Source of the DNA: an uncultured Prevotellaceae bacterium
GTDB lineage: Bacteria > Bacteroidota > Bacteroidia > Bacteroidales > Bacteroidaceae
Length of the DNA stretch: 61,201 bases
Direction: 5' to 3'
Assembly (NCBI GenBank): GCA_900318685.1
Contig: ONLL01000020.1
Location: forward strand, 1 to 61,201
In this document: in pieces, positions 17,472 through 28,500 of the stretch
How positions within the stretch are numbered: position 1 is the stretch's first letter
How the letters are laid out: every line of letters begins with the position of its first letter
Translations under genes and position numbers: made by a program
Notes under the pieces: generated by a model
What the model was told of the DNA's origin: nothing
The model's input: the letters and a program-made list of their open reading frames with translations, nothing else
The model's database searches: none

Positions 17472-19346
17472 TTAGCGTTGCATATACCACCACTTATATG
17501 GTCTGTCTGTGAATTGTCCGTGAGGATACATCAGCAAACCTGGCGTGCCCCATTGTTTAGCGGGGATGGCATTATCCTCTGGCAAGGCATCAACCAGCTG
17601 GAGAGAGCCATGGGGCACGAGGAGGATACAGTCGACACGCAATGTACGGGTATAGGTGCCTCGACGCAATTCAGTGCTACTCACACGTGTTTCAACGTTC
17701 AGTGCCACCTGCATCTTCTCGTTGTCGATACCATAGGTGCAAAAGTCGAACTTGTAGTCTTCAGCCAGCAACAGGTAATCAATAGCATCGGGTGTGGTGA
17801 CGAAATCAGTTCCTCCTTCAGCATTCTTCAGATCCACTTTGGGCTGGCCGGGAATACGCAGCGAACACTTGAATTTCACCGGCAGGCGCTGTGCATCTGT
17901 GGCATTGCTGTCGTTAGCAAGTGCGGGAACAGTCACCAGATAGATGTCGTAGCCAATGTTTGAAAGAACATTCTTCAAGGTGAAGTCTACCCAGTAGTTC
18001 TGGGCAGCAACCGTGGAGACAAACTCTATGAAGCTATTGTCCCAAACCTTGTTGAAGAAACGGTTGTCACTGTTCACATAGCGGCTGATGGCGTTTGCCA
18101 TTTCAATGGAGTCACCATGTGAGTCGGGAAATTTCTTGATCTCCTTGATAGCATTACGGGCCTCAGCATTGATAATGTTGAACTGGTGGAAGGACATCTG
18201 CTTGTCGATGTTCCACTTGGTGGCCTTACGTACCTCGCCGTTACTGCATTTTACAACGTCGGCTTGTGCCAGAGCGCCATTGGCCGACATGGGCTTGTAG
18301 TACTCGAAATACTCGAACGGTGCACCCCAGAGTGATTTGCGAGCAGCATAGTTCTGCACGCAGTTTACTGACATGGCCGAGTCTTGCAGCGACTCGTCGG
18401 TGTTGAACGTACGGCTGAACGTCGTTCCCTGAATGATAGCGAGACGACTATTGGTGTAAGCCATCGAGTCGCCCTTCTCCATGTCTGCGGGATAAGCGAA
18501 ATAGGTCTCGTACTCCTCAATCAGGTCTCTCCATACCTCGTTGGTCGGGGCTACCATGATATAGGAGCTGTCTTCGGTACCTATACGGCCCAGGAAGTCG
18601 AACAGCTCGTTGCGCTGTGTGAACACAGAGTCGAGGTACTGGGTCTTACCGTTGACGATACTGCCCGGCACGCTGAGCTCCGGCTCGAACTCGCGATAGT
18701 AATATCTGCTGTTATAGAGGAAACTGCGCAGGCTGTCGAGGTCGGGGTCTTTGCGGATATACTCAAACACATTCGACAGATAGTCTCTCTGACTGCTCAG
18801 CGTATAGAGCACGCCATTGCTGTATAGCTGGTTCTTCGTGAGCAGTGGCACACCGTCGATGTCGTTGTTCTTCAGCACGGCATACTTTCCGTTCATCAGG
18901 ATGATCGAGTCATTGCTTGACGATGCCACTGAGTGGTTGTACGGAGCAATGTGATTGTGGATGAACTCCTTGATGACGGTGTTGTCTTCTTCCACCACTG
19001 AGTCACGAACCTGCTGACGGTAGTCGGCAATCAGTGCCTGGGCCTCAGCCTGCGAGAAACTGTTGTTCGTGGGTGCGAAGACCGTGAACACCTGACTGCC
19101 ATTGAGGTCTTTGGCAATGTCGCATGCCTCAACCACGCTGGCAAAGTTGCTCAGGTTGGGGTCGCTCTTGATGGCCTGCCATAGCGTACCTTCGTGCATA
19201 CCACTACTGTCACCAATACTGTTGTAGTGGTCGTCCCAGGTATCGGTGCAGGCGGTGAAGAGAACGCCTCCTCCGACTCCTCCTAGGGGAAGAGCCAGCA
19301 GCAAAAGGGCTTTGGCTGCCTTCCGGATAAATTGTAATCTTTCCAT
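17472..19346 (-). CDS. FAS1 (fasciclin) domain lipoprotein
   Basis: 624 residues. Signal peptide MERLQFIRKAAKALLLLALP, then LGGVGGGVLFTAC with a lipobox cysteine. Two FAS1 domains are visible: the first at about 55-190 (FTVFAPTNNSF, then IHNHIAPYNHSV, then LLTKNQLYSNGVLYTL) and the second at about 195-390 (IMVAPTNEVW). A beta-rich C-terminal region of about 200 residues is not recognised. FAS1 domains generally mediate adhesion to protein or glycan, so a surface role beside the following SusC/SusD is inferred. The LGGVGGG stretch in the leader resembles the GC-rich palindromic element described at 19261. Confidence 0.85.
   Translation of the reverse strand: MERLQFIRKAAKALLLLALPLGGVGGGVLFTACTDTWDDHYNSIGDSSGMHEGTLWQAIKSDPNLSNFASVVEACDIAKDLNGSQVFTVFAPTNNSFSQAEAQALIADYRQQVRDSVVEEDNTVIKEFIHNHIAPYNHSVASSSNDSIILMNGKYAVLKNNDIDGVPLLTKNQLYSNGVLYTLSSQRDYLSNVFEYIRKDPDLDSLRSFLYNSRYYYREFEPELSVPGSIVNGKTQYLDSVFTQRNELFDFLGRIGTEDSSYIMVAPTNEVWRDLIEEYETYFAYPADMEKGDSMAYTNSRLAIIQGTTFSRTFNTDESLQDSAMSVNCVQNYAARKSLWGAPFEYFEYYKPMSANGALAQADVVKCSNGEVRKATKWNIDKQMSFHQFNIINAEARNAIKEIKKFPDSHGDSIEMANAISRYVNSDNRFFNKVWDNSFIEFVSTVAAQNYWVDFTLKNVLSNIGYDIYLVTVPALANDSNATDAQRLPVKFKCSLRIPGQPKVDLKNAEGGTDFVTTPDAIDYLLLAEDYKFDFCTYGIDNEKMQVALNVETRVSSTELRRGTYTRTLRVDCILLVPHGSLQLVDALPEDNAIPAKQWGTPGLLMYPHGQFTDRPYKWWYMQR
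19261..19295. repeat. Palindromic-element-like sequence in a FAS1 signal peptide
   Basis: On the minus strand this encodes LPLGGVGGGVLF. In the same frame and register the copy inside GH35 encodes PLPSAGGAGGGAPLFF. Similarity at DNA level is partial, so common origin is inferred and convergence in a Gly-rich leader is possible. Confidence 0.4.
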
Positions 19347-19397
19347 ATCTTATTTTTTTTAATGTTTATCGTTGTTATTCCTCAGGGGAAGGACTCC

Positions 19398-21557
19398 TTA
19401 AATATCGTCCTCCATCAGACCGTCGCTATCAACGCCGTAGACGCTCTTAGGCACCATTTCCCAGAAGTCGAACATGAATTCGTTGTTGTTACCCTGTTTA
19501 CCGTCGCTGGCTACGCGGAAACGGATATAATGATCCTTCGTTGCATCGATATAGCCTTGGTATACAATCTTACGATGGGTACTGGTATGTGCCAGGAAAT
19601 AGTCTTTACTGCCGCTGGGAGGGAAGTGATACTGGCTGCGGCCGTCACGGTACACACCCAAGTTTCTCAGTGCTTTCTGTTCCTCGGCTTTTTCTTCATC
19701 GGTCATTTTCTTATAATCGGAGATGTTGCTGATGTAGCGGTCGCCTAGATAGACCTCATCATTAAGCTCCTTCGTCATGTCAACAGGAATACCCTGAGGC
19801 ACACCATCGAAGTAGCTCTGCATGACGCCTCTTGTAGGAATTGCGCAGAATCCCAGGCGCAACTGCCACTCTCCGCTATAAGGAACGGGAGGGATACGGA
19901 AAGACATGTCATAGTCGCCAAAGAGGTTCCACTCATCACCTTGCCATGACCAGAAGTTGCAGTGCGGACGACGCATCACCAAATAACCATTGTTATTGAT
20001 GGTAACACCATCGAGATATCCCTGTGGGAAATAATAGTTCTTGCCATTCTTCGGCGTATTGGAATCGTCAGGAGTAGACTGCGAGTCGTCTACGGTATAA
20101 TTACCTTTCAATCGCATGTCATTGGTCATGACTTCAGGCCAAATAGTGGAGAAGTCCATGCGAATACGCTGGTTCTGAACAATGTTCTGAACTTCATAGC
20201 TGAACACCACCAGGTCATCAACATAGAAGTAATGTCCGTTCAGTGCATCATGAACAATATCTTTCTCCACGGTATTGTCAACCAGAGCTCCACGGGAAGT
20301 GTATAAAGGAGCACAGTAGCGTCGGTTGATAAAGTGGCGGTTTACATAGGCTGCATCCATGCCGCGGCAGTCATTACCTGCCTCATCCTTATTCATGGTC
20401 AGCTGTTCCACTTTCAGCATAGTGTGAGGCAATAGTGTTTGATACCAATCGACAGGGTTGATAAGCTTTGTGTCAAAGCCAAAGGCCTCTTTTGTCTCTT
20501 TGCAAATCAGAGCGGTCAGGTCACTGGTGCCTGGGACATAACGGGTCATGATATGGTACTGAATGAAACGGTGCAACGGATTGACACTGTCCTTCAGATT
20601 CTCAAAACTATGACCAGGTGCATTCACGTCTTCTGGGAAAACAGGATCATAGATTTTGCAGGCCAGATCATACAACGCGCGCAGGTTGCCGTTGGCTGTG
20701 GAGATACCATATTCCTCAAACTTAGCCTGATAGAGAGAGTCGGGCTCGACAAAAGCAGTGAAACCGTACTTCCTGGTATCTGGCACCCATGCCACCTCTT
20801 GCCAAACGTGTGACTTGTAGTAATACTTTGGCTGATTCTTGGTGTATGTGGGATCCTCCACCAGAAGGATCTGCTCTCTTACATTAGTAGCAGACAAAGC
20901 TTCGTAGAACATGCTAATCTTAGGATTATCTCTTAAGATATCAGCTATGTAGCTGTTCGACTTCTCAATAACCATGTTAATGGGTTGCACGATACCATTC
21001 TCCACGGAGTCGTTTTGGTGGATGATGCTGCCGTCGGGTAATCTCTGCTCGAAGATAATGTGAGCAGTGCCTTCAAGATAGACCACGGCATTGCTGTCGT
21101 TATCAACACCCTGAGAGGTGGCGATATAACGCCCCAGCAGGTTGGCTGTGATCAGTCGGTCCTGATTCATCTCAAAGGTTGAATACATGTTGGCCACCAG
21201 ATGAGTGCGAGCGATGGTATCGCAGTCGGCATCTGTCAGCTGGTCGATACTCTGCAGTCCACGTTCATGGAGATAGGTGTCAATTGCCTCGTTGGAAGGC
21301 AGGAAACAAGTGTACTGGCCATAAGTGGCAAGCAAGTCCATCAGGTCGGCGCGCTCGACAATGGTCTTGAACTCGCTGTAATATGGACGATTGTTCAGAT
21401 AGTCGCTTAGCATCTCACCCGTGAAGGTATAGAAATGCTCAGTGTCGGGCTCGTCTGAACAACTCGTCAGCATAGAGCCCCATCCAACCCCTCCTACGGT
21501 GATGGCCAAAAACACGAGAGCCTTGGATGCCTTGCGGATGATATTTAGTCTTTTCAT
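19398..21557 (-). CDS. FAS1-domain lipoprotein, tandem paralogue 1
   Basis: 719 residues. Leader MKRLNIIRKASKALVFLAIT then VGGVGWGSMLTSC with a lipobox cysteine. A FAS1 domain (about 45-185) contains YTCFLPSNEAI and LLGRYIATSQG; a second FAS1-like region starts near DILRDNPKISMFYEAL (about 200-400) and ends with YVDDLVVFSYEV. A C-terminal beta-rich portion includes YFPQGYLDG and FRVASDGKQGNNNEFMFDFW. The C-terminal region is not recognised. It is the close paralogue of the next upstream gene (21612-23762), with long identical blocks. It probably works at the cell surface with the flanking SusC/SusD pairs; the ligand is unknown. Confidence 0.85.
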   Translation of the reverse strand: MKRLNIIRKASKALVFLAITVGGVGWGSMLTSCSDEPDTEHFYTFTGEMLSDYLNNRPYYSEFKTIVERADLMDLLATYGQYTCFLPSNEAIDTYLHERGLQSIDQLTDADCDTIARTHLVANMYSTFEMNQDRLITANLLGRYIATSQGVDNDSNAVVYLEGTAHIIFEQRLPDGSIIHQNDSVENGIVQPINMVIEKSNSYIADILRDNPKISMFYEALSATNVREQILLVEDPTYTKNQPKYYYKSHVWQEVAWVPDTRKYGFTAFVEPDSLYQAKFEEYGISTANGNLRALYDLACKIYDPVFPEDVNAPGHSFENLKDSVNPLHRFIQYHIMTRYVPGTSDLTALICKETKEAFGFDTKLINPVDWYQTLLPHTMLKVEQLTMNKDEAGNDCRGMDAAYVNRHFINRRYCAPLYTSRGALVDNTVEKDIVHDALNGHYFYVDDLVVFSYEVQNIVQNQRIRMDFSTIWPEVMTNDMRLKGNYTVDDSQSTPDDSNTPKNGKNYYFPQGYLDGVTINNNGYLVMRRPHCNFWSWQGDEWNLFGDYDMSFRIPPVPYSGEWQLRLGFCAIPTRGVMQSYFDGVPQGIPVDMTKELNDEVYLGDRYISNISDYKKMTDEEKAEEQKALRNLGVYRDGRSQYHFPPSGSKDYFLAHTSTHRKIVYQGYIDATKDHYIRFRVASDGKQGNNNEFMFDFWEMVPKSVYGVDSDGLMEDDI
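21473..21500. repeat. Palindromic-element-like sequence in a second FAS1 signal peptide
   Basis: GAGCCCCATCCAACCCCTCC matches the GH35 left arm (GAGCCCCACCCCCAGCCCCTCC) at most positions and, read on the minus strand, gives GGVGWGSM. The paralogous gene at 21612-23762 lacks this stretch, which supports insertion in one copy only or loss in the other. Confidence 0.45.
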
Positions 21558-21611
21558 TGCTGTTTCTTTTTTTTATTTTTGGTTTATTCTTTTATTTTAA
21601 GAGGGAGTATC

Positions 21612-23762
21612 CTAGAGGTCATCCTCCATTTCTCCTTCACCATCGATACCGTATACGCTCTTGGGAACCAATTCCAGGTAATCGAGCATGAACTCGTTGT
21701 TATTACCCTGCTTACCATCAGATGCTACACGGAAACGCAGGAAGTGGTCTTTCGTAGCGTCAATGTATGTCTGACAGAGAACACGGCGCATGATGTGAGG
21801 CTCGCCCCAGTCATAGTATTTCGTCGCAGAATTGTCCAAGTAGTAACAAGATCTCGGACCACGGTAAGCAGACAGGTTCTTCAAGACTTTCTGCTCTGCC
21901 GCAAGGTCTTCTTTACTCGTCTTGTTATACTCTGACAGTCTGGTGTCACCGCTGACACGGTCACCAAGATACATCTCACTGGTCAGAATCTGAGTCATAT
22001 CCAAGGGGATACCCTGTGGCATGCCATCAAAGTAAGCCTGCATGACGCCACGTCTCTCCAGCGGAGCATAACCTAGGCGGATCTGCCATTCACCACTAAA
22101 CGGTACGGGAGGAATGCGGAACGTGATGTCATAGTCGCCATAGAGGCACCATTCGTCACCTTGCCACGACCAGAACTCCCAGTGTGGACGGCGATAGACA
22201 AACAGACAACTCGAGTTGAAGGTGACACCATCCAGATATCCCAGTGGGAAATAGTGGTTCTTACCATTCTTCGGCTCGTTAGAGTCGTCGGGTATGTCAT
22301 GATTGTCATCTGCGCGATAATTGCCTTTCAGACGCATGTCGTTGGTCATCACTTCCGGGAACACGGTGGAGAGGTCCATGCGTATACGCATGTTCTGAAC
22401 CACGTCCTGGACGTCCTTGCTAAACACTACCAGGTCGTCAACATAGAAGTAGTGTCCGTTGAGACCATCGTGAGCAGGTTTTGTTTCCACAGTGGGATCG
22501 ACATAAGCACCTCGGAAATTGTATTCAGGAGCTTCGTAGCGGCGGTTGATAAAGTGGCCGCCCTTCTTGTCACCGTCGATGCCGATGCAGTCGTTCTTGG
22601 TATCCTCGCGCTTCATGGTGCTCAGCTGCTCGATCTTCAACATAGTGTGAGGCAGCAGGGTCACGTACCAGTCCACAGGATTACACCATTTTGTCTCTAT
22701 ACCAAAGGCTTCTTTTGTCTCTGGAATGACGAGTGGCGTCAGGTCACTGGTTCCCGGCACGTAGCGAGTCATGATATGATACTGTATGAAACGTTTTAGC
22801 GGATTGACACTGTCTGTGAGATTCTCAAACTTGTGTCCTTCGGCAGCCACGTCATTAGGATATACCGGATCATAAATCTGGCAGGCCAAGTCGTAGAGGG
22901 CACGTATGATACCGTTGCCCGTAGAGATGCCATATTCCTGAAACTTCTGATCGTAGAGGGAGTCTGGCTCTACAAATGCCGTGAATCCATATCGCTTGGT
23001 GTCAGGCACCCATGCCACTTCTTGACGGATATCAGACTTGTAATAGCGCTTCGGGTAATCACGCTTGTCATAGGTGGGATCATCCACCAACAGAATCTGT
23101 TCGCGTACCCCCGTAGCTACCAATGCCTGATAGAAATAGCTGATTTTCGGGTTGTCACGTAGAATGTCGGTGATATAGCTGTTCGACTTCTCGATAACCA
23201 TGTCGATGGGCTGCACGATACCATTCTCCACGGAGTCATTCTGATGAATGACGGTTCCGTCTTCACGTGTCTGCTTGAAGATGATGTGTGCCGTTCCTTC
23301 CAGAAAAACTACGGCATTGCTGTCGGCATCCACGCCTTGTGAGGTGGCGAGGTATCGCCCAAGTAGGTTGGCTGTCGGCAGACGGTCGAGGTTCATCTCG
23401 AAGGTGGAATAGATGTTAGCCACCAAGTGCGTGCGTGCGATGGTGTCACAATCTGCATCCGACAACTGGTCAAGTCCTGAGAGCCCACGCTCCTTCAGGT
23501 ACTGCTGCACTGCCTCGTTTGAAGGCAGGAAGCATGTGTAGTGCCCGTAGGTGGCTAGCAGGTCCATTAGCTTGGCTCTCTCGACAATGGTTTTGAAATC
23601 GCTATATTCCGCACGGTTCTCCAGGTAGTCGCTTAGCATCTCACCTGTGAACGTGTAGAAATTCTCGGCATCAGGCTCGTCAGAGCAACTGACCATCGTT
23701 CCAGTGACTGTCAGGCAAGCCAAGGGCATCAATACTAGCTGTATTATTTTCTTGACGTTCAT
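21612..23762 (-). CDS. FAS1-domain lipoprotein, tandem paralogue 2
   Basis: 716 residues from the ATG at 23762 (MNVKKIIQLVLMPLACLTVT, lipobox MVSC); a GTG at 23771 is a less likely start. Domain order matches the 719-residue neighbour: FAS1 with YTCFLPSNEAVQQYL, second FAS1-like region from DILRDNPKISYFYQAL, then a beta-rich end with YFPLGYLDG, LSAYRGPRSCYYL and FRVASDGKQGNNNEFMLDYL. Both proteins end in an acidic GxMEDDx tail. The tandem pair looks like a duplication followed by divergence, possibly giving two specificities for one uptake system. It follows the SusD gene by 25 bp. Confidence 0.85.
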   Translation of the reverse strand: MNVKKIIQLVLMPLACLTVTGTMVSCSDEPDAENFYTFTGEMLSDYLENRAEYSDFKTIVERAKLMDLLATYGHYTCFLPSNEAVQQYLKERGLSGLDQLSDADCDTIARTHLVANIYSTFEMNLDRLPTANLLGRYLATSQGVDADSNAVVFLEGTAHIIFKQTREDGTVIHQNDSVENGIVQPIDMVIEKSNSYITDILRDNPKISYFYQALVATGVREQILLVDDPTYDKRDYPKRYYKSDIRQEVAWVPDTKRYGFTAFVEPDSLYDQKFQEYGISTGNGIIRALYDLACQIYDPVYPNDVAAEGHKFENLTDSVNPLKRFIQYHIMTRYVPGTSDLTPLVIPETKEAFGIETKWCNPVDWYVTLLPHTMLKIEQLSTMKREDTKNDCIGIDGDKKGGHFINRRYEAPEYNFRGAYVDPTVETKPAHDGLNGHYFYVDDLVVFSKDVQDVVQNMRIRMDLSTVFPEVMTNDMRLKGNYRADDNHDIPDDSNEPKNGKNHYFPLGYLDGVTFNSSCLFVYRRPHWEFWSWQGDEWCLYGDYDITFRIPPVPFSGEWQIRLGYAPLERRGVMQAYFDGMPQGIPLDMTQILTSEMYLGDRVSGDTRLSEYNKTSKEDLAAEQKVLKNLSAYRGPRSCYYLDNSATKYYDWGEPHIMRRVLCQTYIDATKDHFLRFRVASDGKQGNNNEFMLDYLELVPKSVYGIDGEGEMEDDL

Positions 23763-23787
23763 AATATTCACTGTTCAGGTAATGCCG

Positions 23788-25560
23788 TTACTTTGTTTTC
23801 TCATAACTGGTGCTTTCACCAGTGCCATAGACGGGATTGGGTTCAAGATTCTTGTTCACCTTCATTTCCTCAATGTTATAGGGCCAGAAGATGGCGTCCA
23901 TTTTCTTGAAGAAGTTCTGGGCAAACTGGCTGTTCACGTCGTCGCGCTTGATGACTGCATCGATGACAGGCTGGGTGTTGCCGCCGCGCATGGAGTAGCG
24001 CACGAGGTCATACCAGCGTTTTCCTTCGAACATCAGTTCGCGCTGACGCTCTCTTGCCACCAGACCTTCCATCAGATTCTTGGTGTTGTAGTCCGAACGC
24101 TTCAAGGTATCGGCATCGGCAAGGATCGTCTTACAAATAGAGCGCTTGTTGATGGCATTCACCAATGTGAAAGCTTTGTCGAGCAGTGCAGCGTTGTAGT
24201 TGATGACGCTCTCATCGCTACCCTCCTGCATCTGCTGGCAAAGTGCTTCTGCCTCCAGCAGCATGATGTCGGGCAGGCGGTAGATAATCCACTTACTGCT
24301 GTTGTTGTCGCTGGTAAAATAATTCCGATCACCTTCTACGCTGGCCTTGGTTTGCTGGTCAGAGCGGATGGAGATAGATCTGGTAGCCAGTTTGGTGATA
24401 CTGCCTTCGTCTGCGTCACAGTTGATGAACAAGCGGGCATCCAGCATTTTATTCTTATCTTCAAAGATCGTGCGGCCCGAAGTTGTGCCGATGTCTCCTG
24501 TCAGCATTGATGAAGGAGCCAGCAGGCCGATTTTGTTGTTGGAGTTTCCGTAGAATGAAGAGATGGCAGAATTTGCAATCATGCCACTGGATGACGGGTT
24601 GTCATCGTAGCTCAGTTCGAACACTGTTTCGCGGCTTACACCTTGTACGAATATCTTTTCATAGGCCTCTCCAAAGGTGTTTCCGCTGAGAGCATCGTTC
24701 ACCAGGGGATAACCGTTCAGGCGCTCTTCCATCTGTGTCCTGTTGTTCAGCAAGGTGACATTCCTTCCTCCCTTCGTGAACTCTTCCTCATACTGAGCCC
24801 TCTTTGAGTCTATGACCAGCTCGGCATACTTGATGCAGTTGTCATAGTCTTTCTTCCAGAGGTACATCTCGCAGAGCATAGAATAGATGGCATCCCTGGT
24901 AATACGTCCCGTCTGATAGCGGGGCTGAGTCTCGGGATAACGTACCACAGCCATGCTCTTCACTCCCTCCAGGTCGTTTATCAGGCTGTCGAGCACATCC
25001 TCAAAGGGTGTTGCGGGCAGGTCCATGACCTGATCATCGTCGGTGAATGCAACCGATGAATAGGGCACGTTGCGGAAGGTGCGGATCAGATAGAAATAGC
25101 ACAGGGAGCGCAGTCCTACCATCTCAGCTATCGTGGCATTCAAGTCACCCTGCGTATATCCGGGATCGGCAGCAGCCACGCCAGGAGCATACTTCAACAC
25201 GGTGTTACAACGATTGATGACATCATAGAAACCTTCCCACGTAGTATACGTGTTCATGGCAGTGATGTTCTCCTTGAGGATGTTGTAAAGGTTGTTGTCA
25301 TTGTTGATGTTTTGCCCGGACATGATGTTATCGCTTCTCACCTCACCCCAGATTATCATTCGCTTGATAACGTTTGCGTCCTGAAGTGCCGAGTAGCAAC
25401 CCATGACCACATTCTCCACGTCGGCTTTCTCATTCCAGAAATCTTCAAGGATAATCTCGCTCTGAGGCTTGATTTCCAGAAAATCTGCACAGGATGTGAG
25501 ACTGCCGGCAGCACAGATGGCACCAACTATATATAAATATGTCTTTCTCATAATCTTCAT
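23788..25560 (-). CDS. SusD/RagB-family lipoprotein, first pair
   Basis: 590 residues. MKIMRKTYLYIVGAICAAGS followed by LTSC (lipobox); the second ATG at 25551 may be the real start. SusD features are FLEIKPQSEIILEDFWNEKADVENVV near the N-terminus (typical of SusD/RagB N-terminal domains), RSLCYFYLIRTFRNVPY, and MFEGKRWYDLVRYSMRGG near residue 515. It lies 24 bp after the SusC gene and should form the lid of that transporter at the outer membrane. The substrate is undetermined. Confidence 0.94.
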   Translation of the reverse strand: MKIMRKTYLYIVGAICAAGSLTSCADFLEIKPQSEIILEDFWNEKADVENVVMGCYSALQDANVIKRMIIWGEVRSDNIMSGQNINNDNNLYNILKENITAMNTYTTWEGFYDVINRCNTVLKYAPGVAAADPGYTQGDLNATIAEMVGLRSLCYFYLIRTFRNVPYSSVAFTDDDQVMDLPATPFEDVLDSLINDLEGVKSMAVVRYPETQPRYQTGRITRDAIYSMLCEMYLWKKDYDNCIKYAELVIDSKRAQYEEEFTKGGRNVTLLNNRTQMEERLNGYPLVNDALSGNTFGEAYEKIFVQGVSRETVFELSYDDNPSSSGMIANSAISSFYGNSNNKIGLLAPSSMLTGDIGTTSGRTIFEDKNKMLDARLFINCDADEGSITKLATRSISIRSDQQTKASVEGDRNYFTSDNNSSKWIIYRLPDIMLLEAEALCQQMQEGSDESVINYNAALLDKAFTLVNAINKRSICKTILADADTLKRSDYNTKNLMEGLVARERQRELMFEGKRWYDLVRYSMRGGNTQPVIDAVIKRDDVNSQFAQNFFKKMDAIFWPYNIEEMKVNKNLEPNPVYGTGESTSYEKTK

Positions 25561-25584
25561 TTTTCTTTATCTGTAATCAGTCTG

Positions 25585-28500
25585 CTAGAAGTTAACCGTG
25601 ATACCCAGCGTCATAGAGCGTGAACGCGGTGTCTGAGCATTGTCAATGGCAGGATCTTCACCGCCAAAGGCAATATCGGGGTCAACACCCGAGTACTTGG
25701 TCAGCACGAACGGGTTGTTGATACTAGCGTAAAGCTGGATACCGTTCAAGCCAATCCAGGTCAGCTGCTTCTTCCTGATATTGTAGGACAGCTGTGCATA
25801 GCTCATACGCAGGTAGCTGCCATCCTCGACGAAACGATCACTAATCAGCGTGTTGAAGTTGCTTGAAGAACCAAACATGGCGCGTGGGATGCTCGTCACA
25901 TCACCTTCCTTACGCCAGCGGTAGTTCACGGCCTGACTCTGGTTGTTGTTGCCTGTCATGGCTTCAGCATTCAGACGTGCCTTGTTGATGATCTTATTGC
26001 CTACACGGTAGGTGAACTGAGTCGTCAGACGCCATGCACCATAGGTGAACGAGAATCCGAAACCACCAGTCAGCTTAGGCAGTGACGAGCCCAGGTAAGT
26101 AATGTCGAGTGCGTTGATCTGACCATCGTGGTTGATATCCTCATAGATGGCATCACCACCATTGAAGCCTGGGAAGCTCTGGTCGTGACCAGTACCGTCG
26201 ACACGGTAGTCATAGCGCATGCGCAGAGGCACGTTGTTACCATCGACGATAATATCGCCATTGGCATTGACGGCCACAGGAGCAGTCTTGCCTTCGGCAG
26301 TGAACTGACGATAGTAGTCGATGATTTCTTCCTTTGTCATGCCGACGACGGCATTCTTGAAGGTGTTGTAGTTGTACTGGTAGACACCGTGGTACTTGAA
26401 TCCATAGATGGCACCGAACGGGTTGTGCAGCTGCACGCGCTTCAGGTGCTCACCATTGGCATAGCCATAAGTGGAGTTCTTCTGATCCATGATGTATTCA
26501 TCCATCTCCAGGATCTCATTGCGGTTGTTACCGAAGTTTGCATTGACATCCATCGAGAACTTGCCTGCCTGAATGACGCGGTTGGAGTTGATGTGGAATT
26601 CCCAACCCGTGTTGCGCATCTTACCATTGTTATGATAGGGCACAGTCTTGAATCCAGAGTTCGAAGGAATGCGGAAGTTGCTTAGCAGCATGTTAGAGTT
26701 CGTAGAGCTGTAGCCTTCGAGAACAAGATTCAGACGACCATCAAAGAAGCCCAGGTCAACACCGAGGTTGTAGCTGGTCACCCACTCCCACTGCATGTCA
26801 GACAGACGAATATTCAGAGGCTTCATGGCCTGCTTGTCGATATAGGCACTTGCAGAGCCATATTTTGAAGTGTACAGATAGTTCTGTCCAGGCTGACGTC
26901 CGTTGCGTCCCCATGATGGGCGGATAGCGAACATTGAGAGTCCTGGCTTCAGCTTCTCCATCCAGGGCTCGTCGCTGACGATCCATTTCAGTGAGACTGA
27001 GGGGAAGTAACCCCAACGCTTGCCAGGTCCGAACTTTGTCGTTCCGTCGATACGGACGGTGAAGTCAGCAACGTAGCGGCCCTTGTAGGCATAGTGACTG
27101 GAGAATGTATAGTACATCGAGCGCCACTGGCTGTAGCCGGAATTCAGGTCGCTGATCAGTCCGCCTGCCGAAGGGCTGACGATGTTCTGGTTGGTGGAAG
27201 GCAGTCCGTAGCCTGAAGTGGTCTGTGAACTGCTCGAGCCACTGGTCAGTTCGAAACGTCCCATCATCATCATCGAGTGATCCTTGTTGCGGAAGGCCGG
27301 AGTCAGCGTCAGGGTCTGCTTCGTGTTGAACGAAACGCTCTTCGATGAACCCGTGCTCGATGTATTCACCTTGTCCTCCCACTGGATAGTCTTCAGCTCC
27401 TGGGGATAGAAGGAGTCGGTATAGCGGTTGGCAATATTCATGTAGACAGAGCCGCGCCACTTCAGCTGCCAGTGGTCATCGTCCAGGCCCAGCAGGTTGT
27501 AGTCGATGATGAGCTCAGGCGACATGTCGTAGTTGCGCTGCTGGTTCTTGGCCAGGTTTGCTGAAGCTACGGGATTGACATAACCGCGCTGGTCGCCGCT
27601 GAACACTGAGGAGCCGATATATGGTCCGCTCTGTATCATATTATAATAGTTTTCGGTATCAAGCCCCGTGACAGGGTCTTTCTCATAGATACTCATGTTA
27701 GGCATCTTCTTCAGGGCGATGTTCAGCAGACCATCCGAGTTCATATCATTCTTGGTGTACGTGAGCGCGAAGTTGGTGCTGACGCGGATGCGCTGAGAAA
27801 TGTTGTAGTCCAGAGCCACACGAGTTGAGAAGCGGTTGAGCACCTGCTTGATCATGGTACCCGTCTCATGGTCGTAACCGCCACCGATACGGAATGAGGC
27901 TTTCTCACCACCACCGGTAATTGTCACATAGTGGTTCTGACGCAGACCGACCTGTGTGACAGCCTTACGCCAGTCGGTGTTGTCGCGATACTGTCGCCAC
28001 TCTGAGAAACCGCCCGTGTTGTCCAGATAGTTGATTTCCGGTATACGTGAGGCATCGGAGGCGTTGTCGTCCTGACGGGGATTGAAGTACGACTCCTTCA
28101 GCATCATCGTGTAGTCGTCACCGCTCAGCAGGTCATAGCCCTTCGGCTGATAGGTACCGGTGAGCTTCAGTGAATAGGTCACCTTTGGCTTACCGCGTGT
28201 ACCACGCTTGGTGGTCAGCTCGATGACACCGTTACCACCCTGTGATCCGTAGACAGCACAGGCAGCGGCATCTTTCAGCACGGTGATTGAAGCGATGTCC
28301 TCAGGGTTGATGTTCAGCAGCTCGGCGAACTTCTCGTTGTTGGCACCTGCCAGGTCGAAGTTCTCGAGGTTTACCTCACGGATGTTACCGTCGACCACAA
28401 TCAGCGGGTTGGCATCTGTCAGTGTGGAGAGTGAGCTGGCACCACGCAGACGCATGGTAGAACCGGCTCCCAGGTCGCCTGAGTTTCCGATGATGTCAAG

